Shown piece after piece: positions 1 to 9,147 of a stretch of DNA of 64,000 bases (positions within the stretch are counted from its first letter, which is position 1; each line of letters opens with the position of its first letter). Position numbers and translations under genes: made by a program. The notes under the pieces were generated by a model. It made no database searches. It was not told the DNA's origin and was given only the letters and a program-made list of their open reading frames with translations. The stretch is taken from the NCBI GenBank assembly GCA_050747245.1, contig JBOGNO010000007.1, forward strand, positions 137,832-201,831, in the 5' to 3' direction. The stretch comes from JBOGNO01 sp050747245. Its GTDB lineage: Bacteria; Acidobacteriota; Terriglobia; Acidiferrales; UBA7541.

Positions 1-890
1 TCACGAACCATTGGGATGGAATCCACGCTGCCCGAATGAGCCAACTGGTACATCGCCTGTTTCTGAAGCAACTCGGTTTGCGCATCCGTCAGAGACTTGT
101 TTACGTCCGCGAGTTTTTGAGTCGCGATGTTCTGTTTTTCGTCAACCGTCCAGATTTGATTTTGCTTTTCGTAGGCAATGCGCGCATCTTCCGATTTTTC
201 CATTTTGATGCGAAGTTCTTCGAGTTCTGACGAAAGCCAGTTCGAAGCCTGTGTCGTCGCCTCATAGCGGCTGCGAAAATTTTGTTCGATGAAGTTCTGG
301 AGATGTGTGTTGACCACCGTAGCGGCGAGTTGCGGATCTTCCGCCTCAAAGGAAACTTCAATCAGTCGAGTGTTCGCTACGCGCTTAATCGAAAGATTGC
401 CGAGGAACGCACCGAGGATTGCAGGGCGCTTTTGCAGAGTTGCGCCCGTGGGCATATGAAGGGAATTAGGTTGTCCGCCGAATTCCGAGTATCGTCCTAG
501 ATCAAGCGACTTAATCGTTTGAAGCGCCAGGGTCTCGCTTTGCAGAATCTTCGACTGCGTTTCAATGTAGTTCTCGATGTCGGCATACTCATCGTAAGGA
601 TCTGAATCCTGGAAATGGAGTTGATTTTGAGCTTCGCGGTCAACTTCCACTCTCGCGGAAGCGACATACACCGGTTTCATCTTGAACGAAGCGATGGTGA
701 CTACTGTCACAACGGTAAGGAGAAACGTCAAAATCAGCCACTGGTGCTTTCGGAGGATGATCAGGTAATCGAGAAGGTGGGGTTCGCGAGCAACCTGATC
801 CCAGGGCAGCACCGAAGGCGCCGGAATTACAGAAAGGGCGTCGCCAAGTCTGCGGTCGCGAAGAGCTAGTTTAGACGCTTCTTCCATCAT
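1..890 (-). CDS. Wzz/GumC-type polysaccharide chain-length protein, partial (C-terminus off the left edge)
   Basis: The frame stays open from ATG 890 to the window edge, giving about 296 residues of the N-terminal part. A cytoplasmic segment of about 45 residues leads into a hydrophobic helix (LILTFLLTVVTVVTIASF) and then a periplasmic Wzz-like region (KPVYVASARVEV) followed by long, coiled-coil-prone helices (residues about 190-290). That is the layout of the chain-length and co-polymerase proteins of Wzy-dependent exopolysaccharide systems. A tyrosine-kinase domain, if there is one, would lie outside the window. The start is ATG at 890 or 887, with CTGAGG just upstream. It is the last visible gene of the minus-strand EPS operon, 51 nt after the Wza-like gene, which supports the call. 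Confidence 0.85.
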   Translation of the reverse strand, partial: MMEEASKLALRDRRLGDALSVIPAPSVLPWDQVAREPHLLDYLIILRKHQWLILTFLLTVVTVVTIASFKMKPVYVASARVEVDREAQNQLHFQDSDPYDEYADIENYIETQSKILQSETLALQTIKSLDLGRYSEFGGQPNSLHMPTGATLQKRPAILGAFLGNLSIKRVANTRLIEVSFEAEDPQLAATVVNTHLQNFIEQNFRSRYEATTQASNWLSSELEELRIKMEKSEDARIAYEKQNQIWTVDEKQNIATQKLADVNKSLTDAQTELLQKQAMYQLAHSGSVDSIPMVR

Positions 891-941
891 GGCCTCAGTT
901 TGTGAATGCGCTCAGGCAGCAGCCCACCTGCTGCGGCGAAT

Positions 942-2015
942 CTATCGCGACGCTCGGATGAGCGCCAAGCCCGTAGTAATCTGAATGGCAGCTTCCCCCG
1001 CCTTGGCCAGCGCTTTCTTCCCTGCGCTGTCCGGCACAAAAAGAATGTCGCCCGACTTAAGCGTGACATCCGGGTTCTTGCGCGCCATAATTTTTTTCAG
1101 CCGAACAGGAATTTCTTGGCTCTTCCCTGAGCTGGGATCCTTGCGGATAATGACCGCTTCGTCGGCTTTGGCGCTGCCTTGAAGGCCATGGGCAAGCGCG
1201 ATTGCCTTAATTATGGACAACTCTTGCCCGGCGCTCTGCAGGACATATCCGCCCGGCGACTGAACAGCACCCGCGACGTATATGATTCCCGCCCGGGGCA
1301 CACTAATCGTGTCGCCGCCGTACACCGGAATGTTGTAGATAGGATCGCCGGTTTCGAGCAAGTCATTCAAATTGATCGTGATGATTTGTGGCTCAGCGGC
1401 TTGGGGGCTGGAGCTGGTCCCTCCGCCGGGCGTAGTATCATTCTGCGAAGCGGCGAGAGGAGCGGGCCGGGTTATGATGACGACACTGCCTGCTTCGTTC
1501 GCGATCCCCCCTGCCTGAGCGAGAATTTCCAGAAGAGTCGTTTGGCGGAAAACTTGATACACCATCGGCCTTGCCACGGCACCAACGACTGAGATCGGCT
1601 GGCTGTTTTGCTCTCTAACAAAGACTGATACTTGAGGATGCGAAACGAGCCCATTCTCCACCAGGAGTTCGGCGAGCTTTTCTTCGATTTGAAATGTGGT
1701 CAGCCCCGCCACATCAATCTTTCCTGGAATTAGCGGCATGGAAATCGAGCCGGTCTGGCCTACCCGGACATCGCGCGAGAGCTCTGGAACATCGAACACG
1801 TCGACGTGGAGAAGGTCACCTGCGCCGACAGGTATATCGGCCAGCTTAGGATGGGTGGAGCTAGCGAGTTGCTGAATTCTTTCGTTCGTCTGTTGCGGAG
1901 TTTCGAACTTCTCCTGGCCCAACCCCGGTTGCGCACTTCCAAGTAACAGCAGCGGCAACAACCAGATAAACCTCACCGAAGACCAGTCCGAAATCCGCCG
2001 GACCGTAAAGTACAT
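942..2015 (-). CDS. Polysaccharide export outer-membrane protein (Wza-like, SLBB domains)
   Basis: The 357-aa product has a hydrophobic N-terminal segment (FIWLLPLLLLGSAQPGLGQ) that fits a signal peptide. A poly_export domain follows at about residues 60-145 (GAGDLLHVDVFDVPELSRDV, with PLIPGKIDVAGLT). Two SLBB-like beta-grasp repeats follow (ISVVGAVARPMVYQV at about 150 and IIYVAGAVQSPGGYVL at about 245). Proteins of this family form the outer-membrane exit channel for capsule or EPS. No lipobox cysteine is evident, unlike E. coli Wza. It sits 21 nt downstream of the O-antigen-ligase-like gene and just upstream of the Wzz-like gene, which is normal for a Wzx/Wzy export operon. Confidence 0.9.
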   Translation of the reverse strand: MYFTVRRISDWSSVRFIWLLPLLLLGSAQPGLGQEKFETPQQTNERIQQLASSTHPKLADIPVGAGDLLHVDVFDVPELSRDVRVGQTGSISMPLIPGKIDVAGLTTFQIEEKLAELLVENGLVSHPQVSVFVREQNSQPISVVGAVARPMVYQVFRQTTLLEILAQAGGIANEAGSVVIITRPAPLAASQNDTTPGGGTSSSPQAAEPQIITINLNDLLETGDPIYNIPVYGGDTISVPRAGIIYVAGAVQSPGGYVLQSAGQELSIIKAIALAHGLQGSAKADEAVIIRKDPSSGKSQEIPVRLKKIMARKNPDVTLKSGDILFVPDSAGKKALAKAGEAAIQITTGLALIRASR

Positions 2016-2036
2016 GAAAGAGAGAATGACCCCGGC

Positions 2037-3329
2037 TCAATATGGACTAGCCAGCGAGCGATTGTCAATAGAGGATTCGCCCCTTGTTTCGCTCAGTTTA
2101 CGATGGCCGCCCCCCGAATCAAACGGCGGCAATGAAGCGAGGTGGGCTTGCAGCAGAAATAGCATCGCGTTAGCTGGCAGGTGAAGATTGAAATCAAACA
2201 AGCTGTGAACCAGGATACCCGTTGTAGCAACGAGGCCCCCCGCGTGAAGCGAGAGGGAAAAGGTGCTTTGCGGGAGGCGCAAATTTCTGAGCGAACCGTG
2301 AAAGAGCAGAAACAGAAACGCCAGCCCACACAGTCCGCCAGCAATTCCTGCGTCAGCTAGCAACTCCAGGTAATCATTGTGTGCGTGATCTATCGTCTTT
2401 CCGTCATAAAAAGTGGCGTAACTCGGATAGACGGCCACCAAGGTACCGAGTCCCGTGCCCGCCAGGGGGTGATCGACAAAGACTTTCCAAGTGTCGTGTG
2501 CCATCGAGATCCTGCGAGAAAACGGCAATTCGCTGGGGCGAAGTTCCCGCAAGCGGCCCAGAACTTTTCCAACTCCGAGCCAAGCCACGAGAGCGACTGC
2601 TGCCAGCAATACGATCGCTGCGGCCCCCGCCTTCACCCTCCCGGCGCGGTGCAGCCACATCAATGTAGCCAGAAGGCTGACTTCAAAGATTAGGACGGCG
2701 ATTCCACCGCGCGTCGCTGAGAACACAAGTGCGCCGATGGGAATAATTGCGAACAGACCTGCCAGCGCCGCTTGATCGCGACGCAGGCCCCGAAAGACTA
2801 GCAACGCCAGCCCCGTGGGAACTATCAGTTCGACAAAGCCTGCAAAATGGTTTCGATTGACGTACGGTCCGAAGGGGTCTCCTCCTCCCCCGAGTGGCCG
2901 AAACCAATAGAGTTTGCCGTTCGAGGTCAAGAACTGAATCACTCCGAACAGTGATACAGCGAAGCAGAGAAAAAGCAGGAACCAGACAAGTCCGCGAAGC
3001 TCTTCCTTCTTGCGAAATGCCTGGCTTGCGAGAAAAAATATGATCAGCAATGCAAAGACTTGAAGAAGTTCCGACCGAGTCAGATATGGCTGAACAGTCC
3101 AGCCGAAAGCTAATTGAATGATGCCCAAGAGCGTCAGACCTTCCAGCGGCCAGAGAAGCGGGCTGAGTTGTATTTTCTCCTCCCTTCTGAGAAGGACCGC
3201 GCAACTCCAGATCACCAGCAATAGAACGGAGCCCATTTCGAAAATGGACGCCGACCACACTTCGACCACACCATGGGCGAGCACGGCAAAAGTAATTAGG
3301 AGGCAAATACCGATTCGCACTGCTTTCAT
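2037..3329 (-). CDS. O-antigen ligase / Wzy-like polysaccharide polymerase
   Basis: This is a 430-aa multi-pass membrane protein with about ten hydrophobic segments. It carries the Wzy_C (O-antigen ligase) signatures: YVNRNHFAGFVELIVP at about residue 155 and a large periplasmic loop with HPLAGTGLGT and HAHNDYLELLADAGIAGG (residues about 285-335). The family transfers or polymerises undecaprenyl-linked glycans at the periplasmic face of the inner membrane. Its start overlaps the stop of the upstream TPR gene by 4 nt, indicating translational coupling. In this operon it is more likely the EPS polymerase than an LPS ligase, but sequence alone cannot separate the two. Confidence 0.85.
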   Translation of the reverse strand: MKAVRIGICLLITFAVLAHGVVEVWSASIFEMGSVLLLVIWSCAVLLRREEKIQLSPLLWPLEGLTLLGIIQLAFGWTVQPYLTRSELLQVFALLIIFFLASQAFRKKEELRGLVWFLLFLCFAVSLFGVIQFLTSNGKLYWFRPLGGGGDPFGPYVNRNHFAGFVELIVPTGLALLVFRGLRRDQAALAGLFAIIPIGALVFSATRGGIAVLIFEVSLLATLMWLHRAGRVKAGAAAIVLLAAVALVAWLGVGKVLGRLRELRPSELPFSRRISMAHDTWKVFVDHPLAGTGLGTLVAVYPSYATFYDGKTIDHAHNDYLELLADAGIAGGLCGLAFLFLLFHGSLRNLRLPQSTFSLSLHAGGLVATTGILVHSLFDFNLHLPANAMLFLLQAHLASLPPFDSGGGHRKLSETRGESSIDNRSLASPY

Positions 3330-4666
3330 GGTGCGTTCGCTCCCGAGGTCATCTCGGCGGGAGTGAGCGAAACATCGTCAACCCAAACCGTTCCGCTGAG
3401 CTTATTGTCGAAGAGACGGCTTTCTAGGCGCCGCAGCCGAATTTCCAACAAATGCGTGTCTCGGTCGGTGGTGAAGTCAGTTTCTACCGGGGTCCAGTCA
3501 TGCGTTCCGACGAGGTCATTTGTAAGAACCCTCAATTGCGCTCCTGGGCGAGGATCTCGAATTTCGAACCGCATGCCACTCTCCGTCGAAATCGAATCAG
3601 TCTTGAGGAAGGCGCGGAAGTGATAGCGAGTTTCAGGTTCGACGGGGACAGTTTGCCAAATCTGCCAGAAGTCAAGATTTGATCCCCCACCAAAATCTAC
3701 TCGTAGTGAGCGCGACCCGCTGTGATATATCCCGGTATCATAATCGTCGACGGCGCCCGCGACCGATCCCACTCGCCAGTCAAATCCGCCTCCAGTGAAA
3801 TCTCGCTCGAACCCACCGTTCCACACGATAGAGTGATCGGGAGGCTCGTCGAACAATACCTTGGCCGCGACAAGGGCCTGGCGCCAGATTTTTTGAGCAT
3901 CGGATGTCCTTTCCTCGCTACACAATTCATCGAGAAGAGGAAATGCTTGCTCAATCTCAATCGGCTTACCGAGAGATACAAGGCGATCCCATGTGGCGAT
4001 AGCCGGATCGGCAAGATGAATCGAGACGAAGTAACCAATGGCTTGAAAATATGCATTGGGAGAAGGGGGTAGCATCGAATCGAGCAGTGTGCCGACATCC
4101 TGTTTGGATTGCCAGCAGCGAGAGACCGCCAGTGGAATCAGATCCGGGTCGCCCAGAATTGCGGTGTGGATCTCCGAAAAGCCCCCGCCAAAGTCTCCCT
4201 GTCGGAGGAGGAAATTCCCATAGCCCCAGTGCACTTCCGCCGAAATGGGATAAAGCAGCCGCGCTCTTTCGTAAGCCGCGCGGGCTTTGTCGTTGTCACC
4301 AAGCCCTTCATACACACCTGCAATCTCTACCCAATATCGCGGTGAGCGAGGGTTGGTAGCAATGGCCTTCAGAAAGTATTCCGCGGAGAGGTTCAAGTCT
4401 GCTGCCTCGAGGTCGAACTCGCGATAGGCAGCGAGATGTTCCCAGTATGCTCCGTTTCCAGGTTCGAGTTGTGCCGCCCGCAGCCACTCCGCGGGATCGG
4501 AAGAATGGTCGTGATGGTTGGCCAACTCGCACCGCCCTGCGGAATAGCACACGATTCCGGCGACGAGTGTGCATACTGCCAAAACCATCCCCCGGACGGC
4601 CGGATTGCGGAGGTGAATGACCACCTCGCGGTACTCTGCTACGCTCTGCTCTCCTTGCGCAAGCAA
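3326..4666 (-). CDS. TPR protein with C-terminal carbohydrate-binding-like domain
   Basis: The 446-aa product has one N-terminal membrane helix (residues about 25-45, GMVLAVCTLVAGIVCYSAG). TPR-type helices follow at about 60-260 (PRSPRYWVEIAGVYEGLGDNDKARAAYERA is a clear repeat, read in pieces). The C-terminal beta-rich region (about 295-440, with DFWQIWQTVPVEPETRYHF and VWVDDVSLTP) resembles CBM4/9-like jelly rolls seen next to O-antigen-ligase-type proteins. It probably helps assemble or bind the polymer on the periplasmic side. It is coupled to the ligase gene by a 4-nt overlap. The specific role is unknown. Confidence 0.75.
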   Translation of the reverse strand: MLAQGEQSVAEYREVVIHLRNPAVRGMVLAVCTLVAGIVCYSAGRCELANHHDHSSDPAEWLRAAQLEPGNGAYWEHLAAYREFDLEAADLNLSAEYFLKAIATNPRSPRYWVEIAGVYEGLGDNDKARAAYERARLLYPISAEVHWGYGNFLLRQGDFGGGFSEIHTAILGDPDLIPLAVSRCWQSKQDVGTLLDSMLPPSPNAYFQAIGYFVSIHLADPAIATWDRLVSLGKPIEIEQAFPLLDELCSEERTSDAQKIWRQALVAAKVLFDEPPDHSIVWNGGFERDFTGGGFDWRVGSVAGAVDDYDTGIYHSGSRSLRVDFGGGSNLDFWQIWQTVPVEPETRYHFRAFLKTDSISTESGMRFEIRDPRPGAQLRVLTNDLVGTHDWTPVETDFTTDRDTHLLEIRLRRLESRLFDNKLSGTVWVDDVSLTPAEMTSGANAP

Positions 4667-4723
4667 AAATTCGTGGCTTTTTTCGGAACTGCGGCTTAGA
4701 GATAAGCGAGCGACCGTCTGAAC

Positions 4724-6457
4724 CTAAGAGGAGTCGACGGGGACCGTTTGACAGGAAGCGGGACCGGAAGAGAGTGCGCCTGACAAGTGTGCATTCTTGC
4801 GATAGAGATAAATCTGCCCGCGTTGACTTCCCGTCGCCTGATAGGTTTCGGTTCTTTCAGGCCGCCAGCCCGGAATTTCAAAATCTCGCGATAGAACTCG
4901 CGCACCCAGCGGCAGTTCCTCGTCCAGTTTTTTCCGCAGCTTCAAGTTTTCCGCAAGCGAGAGATAAAGAAAAACGACTGTTGCCTCCCGCAAGTCTACT
5001 GATCGCGCATCGCCCTGGACAAAATTCGTTCGTAACTCGACGCCGGCACGACGTGCATTTGCCTTTGCAAGTCTGAAGCGATGAGGATTCGACTCTGCAC
5101 CGGCGGCGCGAGCCCCGTATTTTTTCGCGGCTGTAATCACAATTTGACTGTCGCCGCAGCCCAGGTCAAAAAGAAAATCCTCCGAACTTAGCGCGGCCAT
5201 CCCCAGCATCTTTTCCACCATGGCATCCGGCGTAGGCGCATAAATCGCTGGATTGGAGGGCGTGGGGCGCCTCTTGAACCAAAATCCATATGCGCGGATC
5301 AAGCGGATCGGCCTTATGACATGGTAGAGAGGTGAGAAGAAATTCGAGAACTGCGCATATTCACGGTCGGTTTCCGTGGGAGACGTGGCCAGACGGAAAA
5401 TGTAGCGAAACTTTTCACTGAGTCGCTCCGGCATCCTCCATCGGAAGAGAAAGCGGCTCAGCAAGCCGCTAGCCTCGTTTTTGGAACCGAGGAGGCCCTC
5501 ACAAGCTTTATTGGCGAGCGATTGAACCGCAGAATCGCGGTGCGCCTGCTCAAGCAATTGTTCTGGAACATTTGCTCCCAATAGATCCGCGGCCAGTTGC
5601 AAGCCGAGCAGCACCATTCCTTCAGTCCTCGTTTGGTGCGCCATCTCAAATGATATCTCCCAGTCAAATCCACCCGGAATCTCAATCAGCTCGGCAATAT
5701 CACAGATCCATTGTAATTTCTCCCAGAAATGTTTTGAGCCATGCACGCATAAAATAGGGAGTAAGTCCTCGGGGCAAAAGGACTGGATCTCGTTCCCAGC
5801 AATCGGGACTCGGATTACGCGACCCCGCAGGCACTCCAGTCTAGGAAGGACAGGATAATACCGAAGCGTCCGTTCCGTGTGCAGCTCCATACGGCTGCTC
5901 CCCGGCCCCCGCTCAAATCCGTACTGACCTGGCACATCTCGCGACTTTTTCGGCCGGAGAGAATCCAGATCAAACTCAGGCCGAAAGCCCATCTCTGCCA
6001 GAATTTCGGCAGCCTTGGGGACTTCGTGCTGGCGAACTAGCAGGTCAAGATCGGAAAAATAACGAAGCGCAATGTTTTTGTAGGCCAGCGCGGCCAGAAC
6101 GGGGCCTTTGTAGGGAATCGCTTCAATTCCGTTGCGACGAAATCGTTCGAGCACGTCGAGAAGCTCCAACGTAAGCAAAAGTGCTCGCCGTGTGCCCCGC
6201 TCGAAATAAGATTTCAGAAACTCGGAATACTCCTGTGGGATCCATTCGGGATTGTGGCCCAAATTCCACGCAACCAGTTGGAGAACATTCGAATCAATGG
6301 CATCGGCCAGCAGAGCGCACCAGTCGAGGTTGGCCTGGAGCAATGCGGTGACACGCGCCTCCTGCTGGGAACGAACGCGCGAGCGCGAGAGGAGCAGAAG
6401 CACTTCCTGTTCGGGTCGGATCGCCCGTCCCCGTATGGTTTTTCGTTCCAGACTCAC
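4724..6457 (-). CDS. Nucleotidyltransferase-family protein fused to a SAM-dependent methyltransferase
   Basis: The product is 577 aa. Residues about 20-370 resemble the uncharacterised nucleotidyltransferase family (NTP_transf_5-like), with PYKGPVLAALAYKNIALR followed by the putative metal-binding FSDLDLLVR. Residues about 400-560 form a Rossmann methyltransferase: motif I LFDLGCGDSQIVITAAKKYG, an acidic residue in AAGAESNP, and VQGDARSVDL. The start is a GTG. Such nucleotidyltransferases recur beside HPr-kinase-like and PqqD genes in lasso-peptide-like and EPS loci. Here the gene diverges from exactly such a cluster at 6866, so it may act on the RiPP rather than on the polysaccharide. The substrate is unknown and the fusion is unusual. 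Confidence 0.75.
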   Translation of the reverse strand: MSLERKTIRGRAIRPEQEVLLLLSRSRVRSQQEARVTALLQANLDWCALLADAIDSNVLQLVAWNLGHNPEWIPQEYSEFLKSYFERGTRRALLLTLELLDVLERFRRNGIEAIPYKGPVLAALAYKNIALRYFSDLDLLVRQHEVPKAAEILAEMGFRPEFDLDSLRPKKSRDVPGQYGFERGPGSSRMELHTERTLRYYPVLPRLECLRGRVIRVPIAGNEIQSFCPEDLLPILCVHGSKHFWEKLQWICDIAELIEIPGGFDWEISFEMAHQTRTEGMVLLGLQLAADLLGANVPEQLLEQAHRDSAVQSLANKACEGLLGSKNEASGLLSRFLFRWRMPERLSEKFRYIFRLATSPTETDREYAQFSNFFSPLYHVIRPIRLIRAYGFWFKRRPTPSNPAIYAPTPDAMVEKMLGMAALSSEDFLFDLGCGDSQIVITAAKKYGARAAGAESNPHRFRLAKANARRAGVELRTNFVQGDARSVDLREATVVFLYLSLAENLKLRKKLDEELPLGARVLSRDFEIPGWRPERTETYQATGSQRGQIYLYRKNAHLSGALSSGPASCQTVPVDSS

Positions 6458-6865
6458 TTGCGCGCCCCATACACTTGCGGAAGCCCAACTAACACTTGCC
6501 TCAAGTCATTTCAACAGATTGACTCCGCGATCAAATCGATCGGTCCGTTTAAACCCCCTTGCAGCGCTGAGTTGTAGCGGCGGAGCGCTTCTTCACCTCC
6601 ATTCTGTATGGCGCTCCACTGCTCCACGTGACCTGAAAAGCATGAAAATGCGATTCGATCCTATTGTGCTGGTTCCTCCGCATGCAGTTGTTACGCTCAG
6701 AGAATACGACTGTTCTTCAGACACCTCACAATAAATATTGACTTTTCCACCTAAGAGCAATAAAAGAAGTAGCTGGCACCGTAGAATTGTGATGCCGCCG
6801 CAGTTGCTCTAGAGATTTCAGCCGAAGCCCCCTACCTGGATCCTTGGGGCAGGAGAGGAGGGTTA
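6458..6865. other. Divergent intergenic region between the EPS and RiPP operons
   Basis: This is a 408-bp non-coding stretch between two divergently transcribed gene sets. It is AT-richer from 6710 to 6770 and holds the candidate promoter listed separately. No convincing small gene was seen. The short ORFs here overlap the antisense of the nucleotidyltransferase gene and have no recognisable features. Confidence 0.5.
6738..6766 (+). promoter_or_regulatory. Candidate sigma-70-type promoter for the RiPP operon
   Basis: The sequence shows TTGACT at 6738-6743, a 17-bp spacer, and TAAAAG at 6761-6766 (4 of 6 matches to the -10 consensus). It lies about 100 nt before the GTG of the kinase-like gene, in a locally AT-rich patch. 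This was found by eye and no transcript evidence is available. Confidence 0.4.
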
Positions 6866-7657
6866 GTGAGCAGCTCTGCGGTTCATCTTGCCCCCAGTAA
6901 TCGGTTTTGTATTTCCCTAGGTGAGGTACCTCTTTCGCTTTACATCGCTGAAGAGTCCCTCTTTCAAAGCGCTACCACGCGGTATTCCCTCTTCCAGACG
7001 CCATGCGAGAGCAGTCAGAATGAACTGCCGGTTTATATAGACGGTGAGGGTGTGGCAGCCCCAAGTTCCTCTCATTTCGCTTACACGCTGCATGACTCTG
7101 CAACCGTGTCGCTCAGTTCGTCGGAGGCACGATTTCTAGGTATTCGCAATGGCTATGATTTGGACTCGTTGTTACGGATATTACTCTCCATGGTTTTACT
7201 CCCCTCGCACGGATTCCTGCTACATGCGGCGACAATAGTACGCAAAGGGCAGGCATACATATTTGCGGGACGATCAGGTGCGGGCAAGAGTACCGTGGCG
7301 GCGCTCTCTCCGCCCGGGAGTGTACTCACTGATGAGATTTCGATCTTGAGGTTCATTGAAGGAGCTTGGCATGCCTATGGAACGCCGTTTTGGGGTGAGT
7401 TTCGGGATGCCGGCGCGAATGCAAGGGTTCCCGTTGCCGGAGTCTATGATTTAATAAAAGCACCGGAGGAAAGCGCGCAACCTCTTTCGGTCAAGAAAGC
7501 CTTGCTCGCTTTACTGCGCAATGTGATGTTTTTTGCACCCGTAAAGCAGCAAGTAGATAAGCTTATGCGGATGCTCCTCCAAGCCGCGGAACAACTCCCG
7601 TTCTACGAGCTTCGATTTCGACCGGACGCCAGCTTCTGGGGAGTGGTGAGACAGTGA
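6866..7657 (+). CDS. HPr kinase/phosphorylase-like protein of a RiPP cluster
   Basis: The 263-aa product starts at a GTG with GGAGGAGG-like bases 5-10 nt upstream. The C-terminal half carries a P-loop (FAGRSGAGKSTVA, about residue 133) preceded by LPSHGFLLHAATIVRKG, and then TDEISILR, the arrangement of HprK-C-related kinases. No ptsH/HPr gene is visible nearby. Related kinases in lasso-peptide clusters (PadeK of the paeninodin system) phosphorylate the C-terminal Ser of the precursor. The precursor encoded at 9148-9318 does end in Ser, so peptide phosphorylation is an attractive inference. The gene overlaps the PqqD-like gene by GTGA. Confidence 0.8.
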   Translation: MSSSAVHLAPSNRFCISLGEVPLSLYIAEESLFQSATTRYSLFQTPCESSQNELPVYIDGEGVAAPSSSHFAYTLHDSATVSLSSSEARFLGIRNGYDLDSLLRILLSMVLLPSHGFLLHAATIVRKGQAYIFAGRSGAGKSTVAALSPPGSVLTDEISILRFIEGAWHAYGTPFWGEFRDAGANARVPVAGVYDLIKAPEESAQPLSVKKALLALLRNVMFFAPVKQQVDKLMRMLLQAAEQLPFYELRFRPDASFWGVVRQ

Positions 7658-7950
7658 CAACCCTGAAGCCAGTGCGAAACCCCTCGCTGGCTTGGCGCGC
7701 TATCGAACGCGAAATAATGATCATTTCGCCGGAAGATAGTCATGTACACGAATTGAATGAAACTGCAAGTTTCATTTGGAATCTGTTGGATGGCGAGCGT
7801 ACCACCACTGAGATTGCCGAATTGATGTGCAAAGAATACGACGTTTCTCCCGAAATCGCTCTGGCCCATACCGAAGAGACGATCGATTCCCTGCTCAAGA
7901 GTGATTTACTGTTGATTTCGGCCGTGGAGAAGAGTGGGAACCATGCCTAA
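7654..7950 (+). CDS. PqqD-like peptide chaperone (RiPP recognition element)
   Basis: The 98-aa product has the whole PqqD fold. An N-terminal beta part (REIMIISPEDSHVHELNETA) is followed by FIWNLLDGERTTTEIAELM and a C-terminal helix pair (LAHTEETIDSLLKSDLLLIS). PqqD-type proteins bind the leader peptide and present it to the radical SAM enzyme. Its GTG start overlaps the kinase-gene stop (GTGA), and its stop lies inside the start of the radical SAM gene. The three genes are therefore tightly coupled. Confidence 0.88.
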   Translation: MTTLKPVRNPSLAWRAIEREIMIISPEDSHVHELNETASFIWNLLDGERTTTEIAELMCKEYDVSPEIALAHTEETIDSLLKSDLLLISAVEKSGNHA

Positions 7951-9133
7951 GACTCCGATCATGAATCGACTCATTTCACGAAGCGTGGAGCAGCACGTTC
8001 CCCTCAACGTCCATTTTGATCTTACTTATCGCTGCAACGAGCGTTGCGTGCACTGTTATTTGGACCACGAGGACTATGGAGAATTATCGACCGCGGAGGT
8101 AAAGAGCATTTTGGATCAGTTAGCGGCCGCAGGCACACTGTTCCTGACCTTCAGCGGAGGGGAGATTTTTCTGCGGAAAGACATTTTCGAACTTTTGGAT
8201 TACGCCAAGAAATTGCACTTTGATTTGAGCCTTAAAACGAACGCGCTGCTCATCAATGTTGATCGAGCGCGCCGTTTGCGGGAACTCTCTTTGCGAAAGA
8301 TCCAAATCAGTATTTACAGCGCCAACCCGGATGTGCACGACGCGATCACAAAAGTGCGCGGATCGCTGGACCGCTCAATCCAAGCCATCCGCTTCTTAAA
8401 AGACCAGGGACTTCAGGTCAAGATTGCTTGTCCGTTGATGAAGCAGAACTTGACCGATTTTCGAAATGTGCAAGCGCTGGCTGAACAGTTGAACGTGCCC
8501 TACATGTTCGACCTGACGATCACACCGAAGATGGACGGGGATATGGGTTTGTTGGCAATGCGTAACGCGGCACCAGAGCTGCTGCCGGTGCTGCAAGATC
8601 CGGTTTTGAACCCGCGCGTGAAGGCCGCATCCAGTTCCGCCCAGGCCACTGGAATGACTGGCAGTTCGGTTTCCAGCGGCCTTGAAAGCGAGCTTTATCG
8701 TGACATCCCATGCAGTGCCGGCCACAACAGCTGTTACGTTTCACCCTATGGTGACGTCTATCCCTGCGTTCAAATGCCTCTTCCTACAGGAAATCTGAGG
8801 CAACAAAGATTCGACGAAGTATGGTACGAATCGTCGCAAATGCAGAAAGTGCGCAGCGTGCGTGAGAGTCATTTGCCGTTGTGCTCGACTTGTTCCATTC
8901 GAAAGTTTTGCGAACGTTGTCCCGGATTGGCACAGATCGAAGGCGGCGACTTACTCGGCCCGTATGAGCGGGCATGCGAGCTGGCGGAACTTAACGCAAG
9001 ATTGGCTGGGGTGGAGAACCCGATAAGCGCTTTTCACAAACAACGGACGAATGCAAGTGTTGATGCAGACCTCCTGCCCAGCATCAGTGCAAGGTCTGGT
9101 TTGGTGCAACTTTCGCAGATTAGGGCGAGCTAA
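7943..9133 (+). CDS. Radical SAM/SPASM peptide maturase
   Basis: The product is 396 aa from ATG 7943; an in-frame GTG lies 9 nt upstream. The radical SAM cluster motif CX3CX2C is clear at FDLTYRCNERCVHCYLD, and FLTFSGGEIFLRKDIF supplies the GGE SAM-binding motif. The C-terminal SPASM region is cysteine-rich: CSAGHNSCYVSPYGDVYPC, then LCSTCSIRKFCERC, and a late C in YERACELAE, enough for two auxiliary Fe-S clusters. The family makes thioether, C-C or related crosslinks in ribosomal peptides. It follows the PqqD-like gene with an 8-nt overlap and precedes the precursor gene by 14 nt, so the substrate assignment is strong. The chemistry performed cannot be read from sequence. Confidence 0.92.
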   Translation: MPKTPIMNRLISRSVEQHVPLNVHFDLTYRCNERCVHCYLDHEDYGELSTAEVKSILDQLAAAGTLFLTFSGGEIFLRKDIFELLDYAKKLHFDLSLKTNALLINVDRARRLRELSLRKIQISIYSANPDVHDAITKVRGSLDRSIQAIRFLKDQGLQVKIACPLMKQNLTDFRNVQALAEQLNVPYMFDLTITPKMDGDMGLLAMRNAAPELLPVLQDPVLNPRVKAASSSAQATGMTGSSVSSGLESELYRDIPCSAGHNSCYVSPYGDVYPCVQMPLPTGNLRQQRFDEVWYESSQMQKVRSVRESHLPLCSTCSIRKFCERCPGLAQIEGGDLLGPYERACELAELNARLAGVENPISAFHKQRTNASVDADLLPSISARSGLVQLSQIRAS

Positions 9134-9147
9134 CTGAGGAGAAAAAC

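Noticed and set aside
6776..6793. TGGCAC followed by TTGTG, sigma-54-like site upstream of the RiPP operon
   Set aside because: The -12 element lacks GC at the required N10 spacing, so it is unlikely to work.
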